Assembly (NCBI RefSeq): GCF_051192575.1
Contig: NZ_JBPJSQ010000002.1
Span: 186,001 to 250,000, forward strand
From: Aestuariimicrobium soli
GTDB lineage: Bacteria > Actinomycetota > Actinomycetes > Propionibacteriales > Propionibacteriaceae
DNA: 64,000 bases
Direction of reading: 5' to 3'
A program made the position numbers and the translations under genes. The notes under the pieces are model-generated. The model did no database searches. It was not told where the DNA came from and was given only the letters and a program-made list of their open reading frames with translations. The first letter of the stretch is position 1, and every line of letters begins with the position of its first letter. Shown here piece by piece: positions 52,559 through 61,385 of the stretch.

Positions 52559-52972
52559 TCAGTGAGTCGCCTGCGCGCCGCGCTTGGTGGCCGCCACCTG
52601 GGCGAGTGCCAGGCGGTAGCGGTGCTCGTCCTCGTCGGTCGCGTCGCCGGAGTCGATCACCACCTGCAGCTTGTCGAGCTCGCGCTGCGCCTCGTCGGGT
52701 CGCACCTCGGAGGCCAACGTCGCGTACTGGGCCAGCAGCGAGACCCGCTCGGGAGTCACCGAGACGAAACCACCGTCGACGGCGATGATCTCGCGGCCGC
52801 CCTCGGCGGTGACGATCTCGGCGGCGCTGGGCACCAGGGCGGCCAGCAGGGGCTCATGCCCCGGCAGGATGCCGATGTCGCCCTCGGTGGTGCGGACGAT
52901 CACGTTGACCGCCCGTCCCTGCCAGACGCGGCGGTCGGCCGCGACGACCTCGACCTCGTACGGCTCGGCCAC
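52559..52972 (-). CDS. atpC: ATP synthase epsilon subunit
   Basis: The 137-residue F1 subunit couples gamma rotation to catalysis and can inhibit hydrolysis. The N-terminal beta-sandwich has VVAADRRVWQGRAVNVIV, GDIGILPGHEPLL and FVSVTPERVSLLAQYA. A short helical hairpin (DEAQRELDKLQ) ends it. The GTG start follows the atpD stop by two bases. It is the last gene before the intrinsic terminator. Confidence 0.95.
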   Translation of the reverse strand: MAEPYEVEVVAADRRVWQGRAVNVIVRTTEGDIGILPGHEPLLAALVPSAAEIVTAEGGREIIAVDGGFVSVTPERVSLLAQYATLASEVRPDEAQRELDKLQVVIDSGDATDEDEHRYRLALAQVAATKRGAQATH

Positions 52973-52974
52973 GA

Positions 52975-54426
52975 TCAGGCTTCCTTCTGCATCTTCGACC
53001 AGTTCTCCATCACCATGTCCATGCCGCCCACGTTGAAGAAGGCCTGCTCGGCGATGTGGTCGACGTCACCGTTGCAGATCATCTGGAACGACTCGATGGT
53101 GTCCTTCAGCGGCACCGTCGAACCCTCGATCTGGGTGAACTTCTCGGCCATGTAGGTGTTCTGCGAGAGGAACTGCTGAATGCGACGGGCGCGGTTGACG
53201 ATGATCTTGTCCTCTTCGGACAGCTCGTCGACGCCGAGGATCGCGATGATGTCCTGCAGTTCCTTGTTGCGCTGCAGAATCTGCTTCACGCGCACCGCGG
53301 TGTCGTAGTGATCCTGGCCCACGTACTGGGGGTCGAGGATGCGCGACGTCGAGGTGAGCGGATCCACGGCCGGGTACAGACCGCGGGAGGCAATCTCACG
53401 GCTGAGCTCGGTGGTGGCGTCCAGGTGCGCGAAGGTGGTGGCCGGCGCCGGGTCGGTGTAGTCGTCGGCGGGCACGTAGATCGCCTGCATCGAGGTGATC
53501 GAGTGGCCGCGGGTCGAGGTGATCCGCTCCTGCAACTGACCCATCTCGTCGGCCAGGTTGGGCTGGTAGCCCACGGCCGAGGGCATGCGACCCAGCAGGG
53601 TCGAGACCTCGGAACCGGCCTGGGTGAACCGGAAGATGTTGTCGATGAACAGCAGCACGTCCTGGTTCTGCACGTCGCGGAAGTACTCCGCCATCGTCAG
53701 CGCCGAGAGGGCCACGCGCAGACGGGTGCCCGGGGGCTCGTCCATCTGGCCGAAGACGAGCGCGGTGTCCTTGAACACCCCGGCCTCGTCCATCTCGTTG
53801 ATCAGGTCGTTGCCCTCTCGGGTGCGCTCCCCCACACCGGCGAACACCGAGGTGCCACCGAAGTTGTGGGCGATGCGGTAGATCATCTCCTGGATGAGCA
53901 CCGTCTTGCCCACGCCGGCGCCGCCGAACAGGCCGATCTTGCCGCCCTGCACGTAGGGGGTGAGCAGGTCGAGCACCTTGATGCCGGTCTCGAGCATCTC
54001 GGTCTTCGACTCGAGCTCGTCGAACTTCGGGGCGGCGCGGTGGATGGGCCAGCGCTCCGTGATCTCGAGGCTCGCCGGATCGGCGTTGAGCACGTCGCCG
54101 GTCACGTTCCACACGTGACCCTTGGTGACATCGCCCACGGGCACCGAGATGGGTGCACCGGTGTCGCGCACCTCGGCACCGCGCTGCATGCCGTCGGTCG
54201 GCTTCAGGGCGATGGCACGCACGGTGTCGTCGCCGATGTGCAGGGCGACCTCCATGGTCATGGTGCGCTTCTCGCCCATCACCTCGGTCTCGACCAGCAG
54301 GGCGTTCATGATGTCGGGCATCTGGTCGGCGGGGAACTCCACGTCGACCACGGGGCCGATGACGCGGCTGACCCGGCCAACTCCACCGGCCTTGCGGGCC
54401 TGGGGATCAACTTCAGTGGCAGTCAT
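52975..54426 (-). CDS. atpD: ATP synthase beta subunit
   Basis: This 483-residue subunit carries the catalytic sites of F1. Walker A is GGAGVGKTVL, the DELSEED-like lever reads VDELSEEDK, and the arginine/ATP segment SALTMAEYFRD is present. I chose the ATG preceded by GGAGAG at five bases. A GTG ten codons upstream (54456) gives a longer, unconserved start. It lies 26 bases after atpG. Confidence 0.97.
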   Translation of the reverse strand: MTATEVDPQARKAGGVGRVSRVIGPVVDVEFPADQMPDIMNALLVETEVMGEKRTMTMEVALHIGDDTVRAIALKPTDGMQRGAEVRDTGAPISVPVGDVTKGHVWNVTGDVLNADPASLEITERWPIHRAAPKFDELESKTEMLETGIKVLDLLTPYVQGGKIGLFGGAGVGKTVLIQEMIYRIAHNFGGTSVFAGVGERTREGNDLINEMDEAGVFKDTALVFGQMDEPPGTRLRVALSALTMAEYFRDVQNQDVLLFIDNIFRFTQAGSEVSTLLGRMPSAVGYQPNLADEMGQLQERITSTRGHSITSMQAIYVPADDYTDPAPATTFAHLDATTELSREIASRGLYPAVDPLTSTSRILDPQYVGQDHYDTAVRVKQILQRNKELQDIIAILGVDELSEEDKIIVNRARRIQQFLSQNTYMAEKFTQIEGSTVPLKDTIESFQMICNGDVDHIAEQAFFNVGGMDMVMENWSKMQKEA

Positions 54427-54452
54427 TGTCTCTCCAAAATCTTCCGTGGTCG

Positions 54453-55364
54453 TCACGCGTCTTGAGCGGCCTCGGCCAGTGCCGAGGCACCGCCGACGAT
54501 CTCGCTGATTTCCTGGGTGATCTCGGCCTGACGCGCCTGGTTCTCCTGGCGGGTCAGGGTCTCGATCAAGGTCTGGGCATTGTCGGTGGCCGACTTCATG
54601 GCCTTCTGTCGGCTCGCGAGCTCCGAGGCCGCCGACTGCAGCAGGGCGAAGTGCACGCGGTTGGCCACGTAGAGCGGCAGCAGCCGATCGAGCACCGTCT
54701 CGGGGTCGGGCTCGAACTCGTAGGCGGGCAGCAGCTCACCGGGTGCCGGGGGCTCGGTGCCCTCGACGACCTCCAACGGCAACAGACGCACCACGGTGGG
54801 GGTCTGGGTCATCATCGAGACGAACCGGGTGTAGACGATGTGGATCTCGTCGACACCACCCTCCTCGGTCGGGGTGAGGAAGGCCTCGATCAGGGCATCG
54901 GCGATCTCACGGGCATGCGTGTAGGTCGGCGAGTCCGAGAACCCGTCCCAGGAGCGGGCGACCGCGCGCTTGCGGAACCCGTAGTAGCTGATGGCCTTGC
55001 GACCGGCCAGGTAGGGCAGCACTTCCTGCCCCTCCTCGTCGCGCAGACGGGCGGACAACTGCTCGCCGGCCTTGATGACCGACGACGAGTAGGCACCCGC
55101 CAGGCCACGGTCAGAGGTGACCAGCAGCATGGCCGACCGGGTCGGGTTCTCCACGTCGTTGGTCAGCGGGTGGTCGACGTCGGAGAACGTCGCCACCGCC
55201 GACACGGCGCGGAAGAGCTCGCGGCTGTACGGCGCGGCCGCATTCGCGGCCTGCTGCGCCTTCACGATGCGCGAGGCAGCGATCAGCTCCATCGCACGGG
55301 TGATCTTCTTCGTGGTCTGGACAGACTTCCGCCGCTGCCTGAGTTCACGCAGACTGGCTGGCAC
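54453..55364 (-). CDS. atpG: ATP synthase gamma subunit
   Basis: The 303-residue central stalk has the N-terminal helix LRELRQRRKSVQTTKKITRAMELIAASR and the C-terminal helix ASRQKAMKSATDNAQTLIETL. The GTG start lies 5 bases after the atpA stop. A region of about 20 residues (EGTEPPAPGELLPAYEFEPD) is an insertion of the kind common in actinobacterial gamma subunits. Confidence 0.95.
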   Translation of the reverse strand: MPASLRELRQRRKSVQTTKKITRAMELIAASRIVKAQQAANAAAPYSRELFRAVSAVATFSDVDHPLTNDVENPTRSAMLLVTSDRGLAGAYSSSVIKAGEQLSARLRDEEGQEVLPYLAGRKAISYYGFRKRAVARSWDGFSDSPTYTHAREIADALIEAFLTPTEEGGVDEIHIVYTRFVSMMTQTPTVVRLLPLEVVEGTEPPAPGELLPAYEFEPDPETVLDRLLPLYVANRVHFALLQSAASELASRQKAMKSATDNAQTLIETLTRQENQARQAEITQEISEIVGGASALAEAAQDA

Positions 55365-55369
55365 GTCGA

Positions 55370-57007
55370 TCAGCCTCGCTTCTGCTTGACGATGGTCTCC
55401 TGACCGATCTCCTCTTCGGCGATCGGCTCGGCCTCTTCCTTGCCCAGGAGCAGCTTGCCCCCGGAGGTGCGGAAGCCCTGCTTGAACGAGGCGATGGCGG
55501 CCCGGGCGGCCTCGGCCTGGTCGTCGTCGAACTTCTGGGTCTCGGCGATGGTCTTCAGGATCGGCGTGTTGTGGCGCAGGTGCTCGAGCAGTTCCTGCTC
55601 GAAGCGCAGCACGTCGTCGACGGGCACGTCGTCGAACTCACCGGTGGTACCGGCCCACACGCTGATCACCTGCTCCTCGACCGGGTACGGCGCGTACTGA
55701 CCCTGACGCAGCAACTCGGTGAGGCGGGCGCCCCGGTCGAGCTGACGACGGGTGGTGGCGTCTAGGTCCGAGGCGAACATCGCGAAGGCCTGCATGTCGC
55801 GGTACTGGGCCAGGTTCAGCTTCAGCGAACCGGCGACACCCTTCATGGCCTTGATCTGAGCCGCACCACCCACGCGCGACACCGAGACGCCGACGTCGAT
55901 CGCGGGGCGCTGGTTGGCGTTGAACAGGTCGGACTGCAGGAAGATCTGGCCGTCGGTGATCGAGATCACGTTGGTCGGAATGTAGGCCGACACGTCGTTC
56001 GCCTTGGTCTCGATGATCGGCAGACCGGTCATCGAGCCGCCACCCAGCTCGTCCGAGAGCTTGGCGCAGCGCTCCAGCAGACGGGAGTGCAGGTAGAACA
56101 CGTCGCCGGGGTAGGCCTCGCGGCCCGGGGGACGACGCAGCAGCAGCGACATGGCGCGGTAGGCCTCGGCCTGCTTGGTCAGGTCGTCGAAGATGATCAG
56201 CACGTGCTTGCCGGCGTACATCCAGTGCTGGCCGATGGCCGAACCCGCGTAGGGGGCGATGTACTTGTAGCCGGCCGGGTCGGAGGCGGGGGCGTGGACG
56301 ATGGTGGTGTACTCCAGCGCGCCGGCCGCCTCGAGGGCGCCGCGCACCTCGGCGACGGTCGAACCCTTCTGACCGACGGCGACGTAGATGCAGCGCACCT
56401 GCTTCTTCTCGTCGCCCGACTCCCAGTTGGCCTTCTGGTTGATGATCGTGTCGATCGCCAAGGCGGTCTTGCCGGTCTTGCGGTCACCGATGATCAGCTG
56501 ACGCTGACCGCGACCGATCGGCACCATCGCGTCGATGGCCTTCAGACCGGTCTGCAGCGGCTCGCGCACCTCCTGGCGGTCCATCACGCCGGCGGCCTGC
56601 AGCTCGAGGGCGCGGCGGCCGTCGATGTCGGTGATCTCGCCCAGTCCGTCGATGGGGTTGCCCATGGCGTCGACGACACGACCCAGGAAGCCGTCACCGA
56701 CGGGAACCGAGAGCACCTCGCCGGTGCGGCTCACCGACGAGCCCTCCTCGATGCCCTCCGAGTTGCCGAGCACCACGACGCCGATCTCGCGCACGTCGAG
56801 GTTCAAGGCGATGCCCATGGTGCCGTTCTCGAACTTCAGCAGCTCGTTGGCCATGGCAGAGGGCAGGCCCTCGACCCGGGCGATGCCGTCGCCGGAGGTC
56901 ACGACGGTGCCGACCTCTTCGCGGTTGGCCGCCTCAGGGGTGTAGTTCTGGACAAAGCTGTCCAGGGCGTCGCGGATCTCGTCCGGACGAATCGTCAGTT
57001 CCGTCAT
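55370..57007 (-). CDS. atpA: ATP synthase alpha subunit
   Basis: The 545-residue subunit binds non-catalytic nucleotide. Walker A is GDRKTGKTAL, and the conserved VSRVGGAAQIKAMK and arginine-finger region are present. The C-terminal extension after about residue 510 (GGKLLLGKEEAEPIAEEEIG) is acidic, as in other actinobacteria. About 76 bases separate it from atpH, the longest gap within the F1 genes. I see no promoter in that gap. Confidence 0.97.
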   Translation of the reverse strand: MTELTIRPDEIRDALDSFVQNYTPEAANREEVGTVVTSGDGIARVEGLPSAMANELLKFENGTMGIALNLDVREIGVVVLGNSEGIEEGSSVSRTGEVLSVPVGDGFLGRVVDAMGNPIDGLGEITDIDGRRALELQAAGVMDRQEVREPLQTGLKAIDAMVPIGRGQRQLIIGDRKTGKTALAIDTIINQKANWESGDEKKQVRCIYVAVGQKGSTVAEVRGALEAAGALEYTTIVHAPASDPAGYKYIAPYAGSAIGQHWMYAGKHVLIIFDDLTKQAEAYRAMSLLLRRPPGREAYPGDVFYLHSRLLERCAKLSDELGGGSMTGLPIIETKANDVSAYIPTNVISITDGQIFLQSDLFNANQRPAIDVGVSVSRVGGAAQIKAMKGVAGSLKLNLAQYRDMQAFAMFASDLDATTRRQLDRGARLTELLRQGQYAPYPVEEQVISVWAGTTGEFDDVPVDDVLRFEQELLEHLRHNTPILKTIAETQKFDDDQAEAARAAIASFKQGFRTSGGKLLLGKEEAEPIAEEEIGQETIVKQKRG

Positions 57008-57083
57008 GGCGTCCTCATCTCAAGAATTTCTGGGTGGCGACGGCAGCCGCCGGTTGAAGTTGTCGGGCACGGCCCAGGGCCTG

Positions 57084-57872
57084 TCAGGCCAGTTGCCGGC
57101 GGGCGTCCTCGAGCCGGCGCGAGACGGTTCCCTCGATCACGTCGTCGCCGACGCGCACCCGAAGACCGCCCAGGACCGTCGGGTCGATGGTGACCTGCAG
57201 GTCGACGGCACGCCCGAGCTGCTTGACGAGCGCGGCCCGCAGACGGGACTGCTGCTCGTCCGACAACGGAGCCGCGGCGACCACCTTGGCGACACTGCGC
57301 TCGCGCAGCTGCGCCGCCACCTGGCCGTAGCCGTCGAGGGCGTCGGACAGGTTGCGGGCCCGCAGGGCGCGCTTGGCGAGACCGCGGACGACGTCGGAGG
57401 TTTTGCCCTCCAGCAGTCGGTCCACGACCTGCTGGCGTGCGCCCAGGTCGGCCCGCGCGTCGGTCAGGGCGTCTCGGAGATCGCCGTTGCCCTGCACGGT
57501 GCGGTTGAACCGGAACAGGTCGTCGGCGGCTCGGTCGAGCTCGCCGGCGGCCTGGGCCTGCTTGAGCGAGGCCCGGACGGCCTGCCGCTCGACGGCCGCG
57601 CTGAGCGCACCCATCGAGGGCCACCGCAGCGAGACGGCCTCACGCAGCACGGCGAGGGTCGTGGCCGAGAGCCGCGACCCGAACAGCCGGTCGACCAGAT
57701 CGGTCTTGGCCTGGGACGTGGCGTCGGGATCAGAGAGGGCGCGGCGCAGGGCCGTCGCCTCCCCGAGCACGTCGACGACCGCGAACAGTTCGTCACCGGT
57801 GCCGGGCCCGACCGCGGAACGGTCGAGCACGGCATCGAGCTGGCGGGCGCGGCTTTCGGTCACGGCACTCAT
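57084..57872 (-). CDS. atpH: ATP synthase delta subunit
   Basis: The 262-residue peripheral-stalk subunit ties F1 to the b dimer. The C-terminal part shows VDLQVTIDPTVLGGLRVRVGDDVIEGTV, the family signature. It has about 85 residues more than E. coli delta, a length normal for many actinobacteria. It is not fused to a b subunit as in mycobacteria. The ATG overlaps the atpF stop by 4 nt. Confidence 0.93.
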   Translation of the reverse strand: MSAVTESRARQLDAVLDRSAVGPGTGDELFAVVDVLGEATALRRALSDPDATSQAKTDLVDRLFGSRLSATTLAVLREAVSLRWPSMGALSAAVERQAVRASLKQAQAAGELDRAADDLFRFNRTVQGNGDLRDALTDARADLGARQQVVDRLLEGKTSDVVRGLAKRALRARNLSDALDGYGQVAAQLRERSVAKVVAAAPLSDEQQSRLRAALVKQLGRAVDLQVTIDPTVLGGLRVRVGDDVIEGTVSRRLEDARRQLA

Positions 57873-58432
57873 GACGGCTGTCCCGCCTTGTCGGAGGCCT
57901 CGAGCTCGGCGATGAAGCGATCGACGGTGTTGCGGGCACGGGCATCGTCGGTGAGGGACTCCCCGACGATCTTGCCGGCCAGCGTGGTGGCGAGACCGCC
58001 CACCTCACTCTTCAACTGCTGCATGGCCTGCGCACGCTCCGCCTCGAGCTGGGCGCGGGTCTGCTCGACGATGCGAGCCGACTCCTTGGTCGCCTGGTCA
58101 CGCATCTCTGCGATGATCTGCGCGCCCTGGTTCTTGGCGTCCTCGCGGATCTTGGCTGCCTCCTCGCGGGCGTCGGCCAGCTGGGTGCGGTACTCGGCGA
58201 GTGCCGCCTCAGCTTCGGCCTGAGCCTTCTCGGCCCGCTCCATGCCGCCCTGGATCGAATCCGTACGCTCGGCGTACATCTTCTCGAAGGCAGGCACGAC
58301 CTTGGCACGCATCACCAGGTAGATCAGGATCATCAGCACGACGCCGACGATGATCTCCGAGAGATAGTGCGGAAGGAGCGGCCCAAGGTCGATCTCGAGG
58401 GGCGCCCACATGCTGGGGCCCATCGAGATCAC
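57869..58432 (-). CDS. atpF: ATP synthase b subunit
   Basis: The 187-residue protein has one N-terminal transmembrane helix (about 24-42, IIVGVVLMILIYLVM). A long charged coiled coil (about 45-165) forms the peripheral stalk. The GTG start overlaps the atpE stop by 4 nt (GTGA). An ATG three codons later is also possible. There is a single b gene, so the stalk is a homodimer. Confidence 0.94.
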   Translation of the reverse strand: MISMGPSMWAPLEIDLGPLLPHYLSEIIVGVVLMILIYLVMRAKVVPAFEKMYAERTDSIQGGMERAEKAQAEAEAALAEYRTQLADAREEAAKIREDAKNQGAQIIAEMRDQATKESARIVEQTRAQLEAERAQAMQQLKSEVGGLATTLAGKIVGESLTDDARARNTVDRFIAELEASDKAGQPS

Positions 58433-58650
58433 GACAGAACGAAGGCGAGGGCGATGCCGATGATGGCCAGAGCCTCAACCACGGCGAAGCCGATGAAGGC
58501 GGTGCTCATCATGGCGCCACGAGCCTCGGGCTGACGAGCGGTTCCGTTGATGACGGCCGCGAAGATCATGGCCACACCGATGGCCGGGCCAAGGGTCGCC
58601 AGGCCGTAGCCGATCATGTTGATCGAGCCGCCGATTTCCATGGGGGTCAT
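58429..58650 (-). CDS. atpE: ATP synthase c subunit
   Basis: The 73-residue hairpin forms the rotor ring. Helix 1 is MIGYGLATLGPAIGVAMIF, the RQP loop is at residues 39-41, and the ion-binding Glu59 lies in GFAVVEALAIIG. I see no Na+ signature, so the ring is probably proton-driven. The ATG has AAAGGA six bases upstream. A longer frame (base 58677) adds nine unconserved residues. About 67 bases separate it from atpB. Confidence 0.96.
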   Translation of the reverse strand: MTPMEIGGSINMIGYGLATLGPAIGVAMIFAAVINGTARQPEARGAMMSTAFIGFAVVEALAIIGIALAFVLS

Positions 58651-58717
58651 GTGGATTCCTTTCGGATTGCTCTCCACCGGCGTGGAGAAGTTCTGGGGTG
58701 GGGCTGGTGGTCCCGAA

Positions 58718-59539
58718 TCAGTGGGACTCGGCCAGCGAACTGGAGATGTACTGAGCGGTCAGCACGGTGAAGATGTAGGCCTGCAGGGCCCCGACGAACA
58801 GCTCCAGGCACAGGATCGCGAAGCTGAACAGCAACGAGACGCCACCGGAGACGTTGTAGAACAGGTTGTCGGAGTAGGTCAGCAGGAAGGCGCCACCCAC
58901 CACGAACACCGAGACCACCAGGTGGCCGGCGAACAGGTTGGCGAACAGACGCAGGGCCAGCGTGATCGGGCGGGTGATGAAGTTCGACAGGAACTCCAGC
59001 GGGATGATCAGGCCCCACAGGTACCACGGCACACCCGAGGGCAGCAGCGAGTTCTTGATGTAGGTCAGGCCGTGGCGCTTGAGGCCGGCACCGATGTAGA
59101 TCACCCAGGTGAGCAGCGCCAGACCGTAGGCGAAACCGACGCGCGAGAAGGTCGGGAACATGAACAGGAAGAACTGCCCGAACAGGTTGTTGACCAAGAT
59201 GAAGCTGAACAGGCCCAGCAGGTACGGCAGGTACTTGCGGTAGTCATGCCCCAGCAGGTCGCGGGCGATGCCGTTGCGCACGAAGTCGTAGACGAACTCC
59301 GAGATGAACTGTCCCTTCGAGGGAACCGCCTTGAGCTTGCGGGAAGCCAGCAGCCACACGAGGATCACAATCGCCGCACCCAGCAACGCCTGGAAGATCA
59401 CCCGGTCGAACTGCGGCACGCCGAACAGCTCGTTGAAGTAGAAGTCCTCGACCGACGGCTTGTGGTAACCGCCGCCTCCCTCGTGACCGCTCGTCTCCAA
59501 CGGGAGCAGGGTCTGCAGGGGCAGAAGGGGGATCAGCAT
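58718..59539 (-). CDS. atpB: ATP synthase a subunit
   Basis: The 273-residue membrane subunit forms the ion half-channels. The essential Arg lies in RPITLALRLFANLFAGH. The hydrophobic segments, about five or six, and FISEFVYDFVRN are typical. The ATG follows the stop of the AtpZ-like gene by 19 bases. Confidence 0.96.
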   Translation of the reverse strand: MLIPLLPLQTLLPLETSGHEGGGGYHKPSVEDFYFNELFGVPQFDRVIFQALLGAAIVILVWLLASRKLKAVPSKGQFISEFVYDFVRNGIARDLLGHDYRKYLPYLLGLFSFILVNNLFGQFFLFMFPTFSRVGFAYGLALLTWVIYIGAGLKRHGLTYIKNSLLPSGVPWYLWGLIIPLEFLSNFITRPITLALRLFANLFAGHLVVSVFVVGGAFLLTYSDNLFYNVSGGVSLLFSFAILCLELFVGALQAYIFTVLTAQYISSSLAESH

Positions 59540-59558
59540 GGCCGCTCCGCGGTGCTCA

Positions 59559-59786
59559 TCATCGTGTCGGGCTCCCGTATCGCTTGACGATCAAGTAAAG
59601 GCTCAGTCCGAGTCCGAGAATCAAGCCAACTGGAAGCATCCAGACCTGGCCCAGGAAGTGAGCGCCCGCCCAGCCGAGACCCCCGTAGAGGAGGATTCCC
59701 GACAAGACGTAACTCAGCACCACCATGCCATCGTCACCGTTGCCGGACCCGACAGGCGGAGTCTTCTTGGAACTCTCGTCGTCCAT
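59559..59786 (-). CDS. AtpZ/AtpI-like small membrane protein
   Basis: The 75-residue protein has a charged N terminus (MDDESSKKTPP) and two helices, VVLSYVLSGILLYGGLGW and VGLILGLGLSLYLIV. It lies just before atpB, the place of the AtpZ family, which has been implicated in Mg2+ or Ca2+ handling and c-ring assembly. A TAGAGT hexamer ten bases before its ATG could start a shorter atp transcript. Confidence 0.8.
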   Translation of the reverse strand: MDDESSKKTPPVGSGNGDDGMVVLSYVLSGILLYGGLGWAGAHFLGQVWMLPVGLILGLGLSLYLIVKRYGSPTR

Positions 59787-59796
59787 GTCGATCGTG

Positions 59797-59802
59797 ACTC
59801 TA
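59797..59802 (-). promoter_or_regulatory. Possible internal -10 before the atp genes
   Basis: TAGAGT lies ten bases before the ATG of the AtpZ-like gene, in the 36-base gap after the AtpI-like gene. With a seven-base gap to the start of transcription the leader would be about three bases. Confidence 0.4.
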
Positions 59803-59822
59803 GCAGCAGAACTCGGGGCTGG

Positions 59823-60263
59823 TCACACTCGCTCGTCCGCTTCTTCCGCGGAGTCGTACACCGGGATGCGCAGGTGGGCGTGGGCCCAGAACATGCCGGC
59901 AAGCCACGCCACCAGCACGAGCCCGACTCCCCAACAGAAGGGCACCGGACGAAAGGCCTCGGCCAGCCGCTGCGAGCGCTGCACCGCCAGCAGTGCTCCG
60001 CCCAGCAAGGCCGCTCTGACAAGGTAACTCATCAGAGTGAGCCCCAGCCCTTGGCGCGGGTCCAGTTCGCCGGCCAACAACTGCACGCCCTGCCCGGCGG
60101 CGAAGAAGAGCAGCACCAGCGCTCCCCCGGCGGCGGCATTGCCGAGACCGACGGCTCCGGCTGTGAACCATCCCACACCCAGCGCCACCAGCAGCGCCGC
60201 CTGGGCGAACAGCAGCGAACTGCGCATCATCGACGACAGCAGGCGGGCACTCACGCTGCTCAT
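59823..60263 (-). CDS. AtpI-like membrane protein (ATP synthase operon)
   Basis: The 146-residue product has four hydrophobic segments (about 15-35, 39-58, 75-92 and 103-122) and an acidic C terminus (DSAEEADERV). It holds the position of Rv1303, between wecA/rfe and the atp genes, in mycobacteria and relatives. A role in ATP synthase assembly is inferred from context only. The ATG overlaps the wecA stop by 4 nt. A longer in-frame reading upstream is not conserved. Confidence 0.75.
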   Translation of the reverse strand: MSSVSARLLSSMMRSSLLFAQAALLVALGVGWFTAGAVGLGNAAAGGALVLLFFAAGQGVQLLAGELDPRQGLGLTLMSYLVRAALLGGALLAVQRSQRLAEAFRPVPFCWGVGLVLVAWLAGMFWAHAHLRIPVYDSAEEADERV

Positions 60264-61384
60264 GCGGCACCGCTCGTGCCGGCCGGCGCCGGCTGGGAGC
60301 GTCGTCCCCGCAGCAGCGTGACCACCGTGGCCACGACGACGGCGACGCACGTGCCCCCGATCGTCCAGGCGTTCGTGCGCATGCCGATGGCCACGGTGCC
60401 GAAGCTCAGGATCGCGGTCCACAGGTACATCACGCCCACGGCCCCGGCCTGGGAGTGGCCCTTCTGCAGCAACCGGTGGTGCAGGTGCTGCTTGTCGGCG
60501 ACGAACCACCAGTTGCCGTTCATCGTGCGCCTGACGTAGGCCATCACGAGATCGAGCAGCGGGATCGCCATGATGGCGAACGGCAGCACGATCGGCAGGT
60601 AGCTCGGCACCAGCGAGCCGTTGGTGGCCGACAGGGCCGACGAGTCGATCTGGCCCGTCAGGGAGATCACCGAGCAGGCCATCAGCAGCCCCAGCAGCAG
60701 GGCGCCGGAGTCACCCATGAACATGCGGGCCGGCGAGAAGTTGTGCGGCAGGAAGCCCAGGCAGACTCCGGTCACCCCGACGGTGACCAGGCTCGCGGTG
60801 GTCGCGCGGGTGATGTCCTGCTCGTAGGCCAACAGGTAGGTGTAGACGAAGAAGGCCCCGGCGCCGATGGCGACCACACCGGCCGCCAGCCCGTCGAGTC
60901 CGTCGACGAAGTTGACGGCATTGGCGCACAGCACGATGAAGAAGACGGTGATCACGATCGACGAGGCCTGGTCGAGCGCGAAGATCGAGTTGGCCAGCGG
61001 GATCCAGTACATGCGCACGCCGTTGGTGACCACGATGGCCGCGGCCAGGATCTGACCCGCGAACTTGGCCAGCGCCGGCAGATCGATCAGGTCGTCGAGC
61101 ACGCCGACGACGCAGATCACGAGCCCTGCCAGCAGGATCGACATGGAGTCGTGGCTGACGAGGGCGAATCGTCCGAGGAAGGGCAGTTGCGCCGCCAACA
61201 ACAGCGCCCCGGCGATGCCACCGAGCATCGCGACTCCCCCGAAGTAGGGAATCGGCACCGCGTGCACGTCACGGTCGCGCACCATGGCCAGGGCGCCCAC
61301 GCGCAGGGCGATCCGCCGGCACATGCCGGCGAGCAGGTACGTGGTCATCGCCGCGGTCAGCAGCACCAGCAGGTACTCGCGCAT
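60260..61384 (-). CDS. wecA: Undecaprenyl-phosphate N-acetylglucosaminyl-1-phosphate transferase
   Basis: The 374-residue polytopic enzyme of the MraY/WecA family transfers a HexNAc-1-phosphate to a polyprenyl phosphate. In actinobacteria the rfe/wecA gene at this place starts linker or envelope-glycan synthesis. Active-site motifs are VGVLDDLIDLPA, NAVNFVDGLDGLA, MFMGDSGALLLG and DKQHLHHRL. I chose the ATG two bases from the sua5 stop. Earlier in-frame codons lie inside sua5. About 11 transmembrane helices are visible. The exact sugar is inferred. Confidence 0.9.
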   Translation of the reverse strand: MREYLLVLLTAAMTTYLLAGMCRRIALRVGALAMVRDRDVHAVPIPYFGGVAMLGGIAGALLLAAQLPFLGRFALVSHDSMSILLAGLVICVVGVLDDLIDLPALAKFAGQILAAAIVVTNGVRMYWIPLANSIFALDQASSIVITVFFIVLCANAVNFVDGLDGLAAGVVAIGAGAFFVYTYLLAYEQDITRATTASLVTVGVTGVCLGFLPHNFSPARMFMGDSGALLLGLLMACSVISLTGQIDSSALSATNGSLVPSYLPIVLPFAIMAIPLLDLVMAYVRRTMNGNWWFVADKQHLHHRLLQKGHSQAGAVGVMYLWTAILSFGTVAIGMRTNAWTIGGTCVAVVVATVVTLLRGRRSQPAPAGTSGAA

Positions 61385-61385
61385 G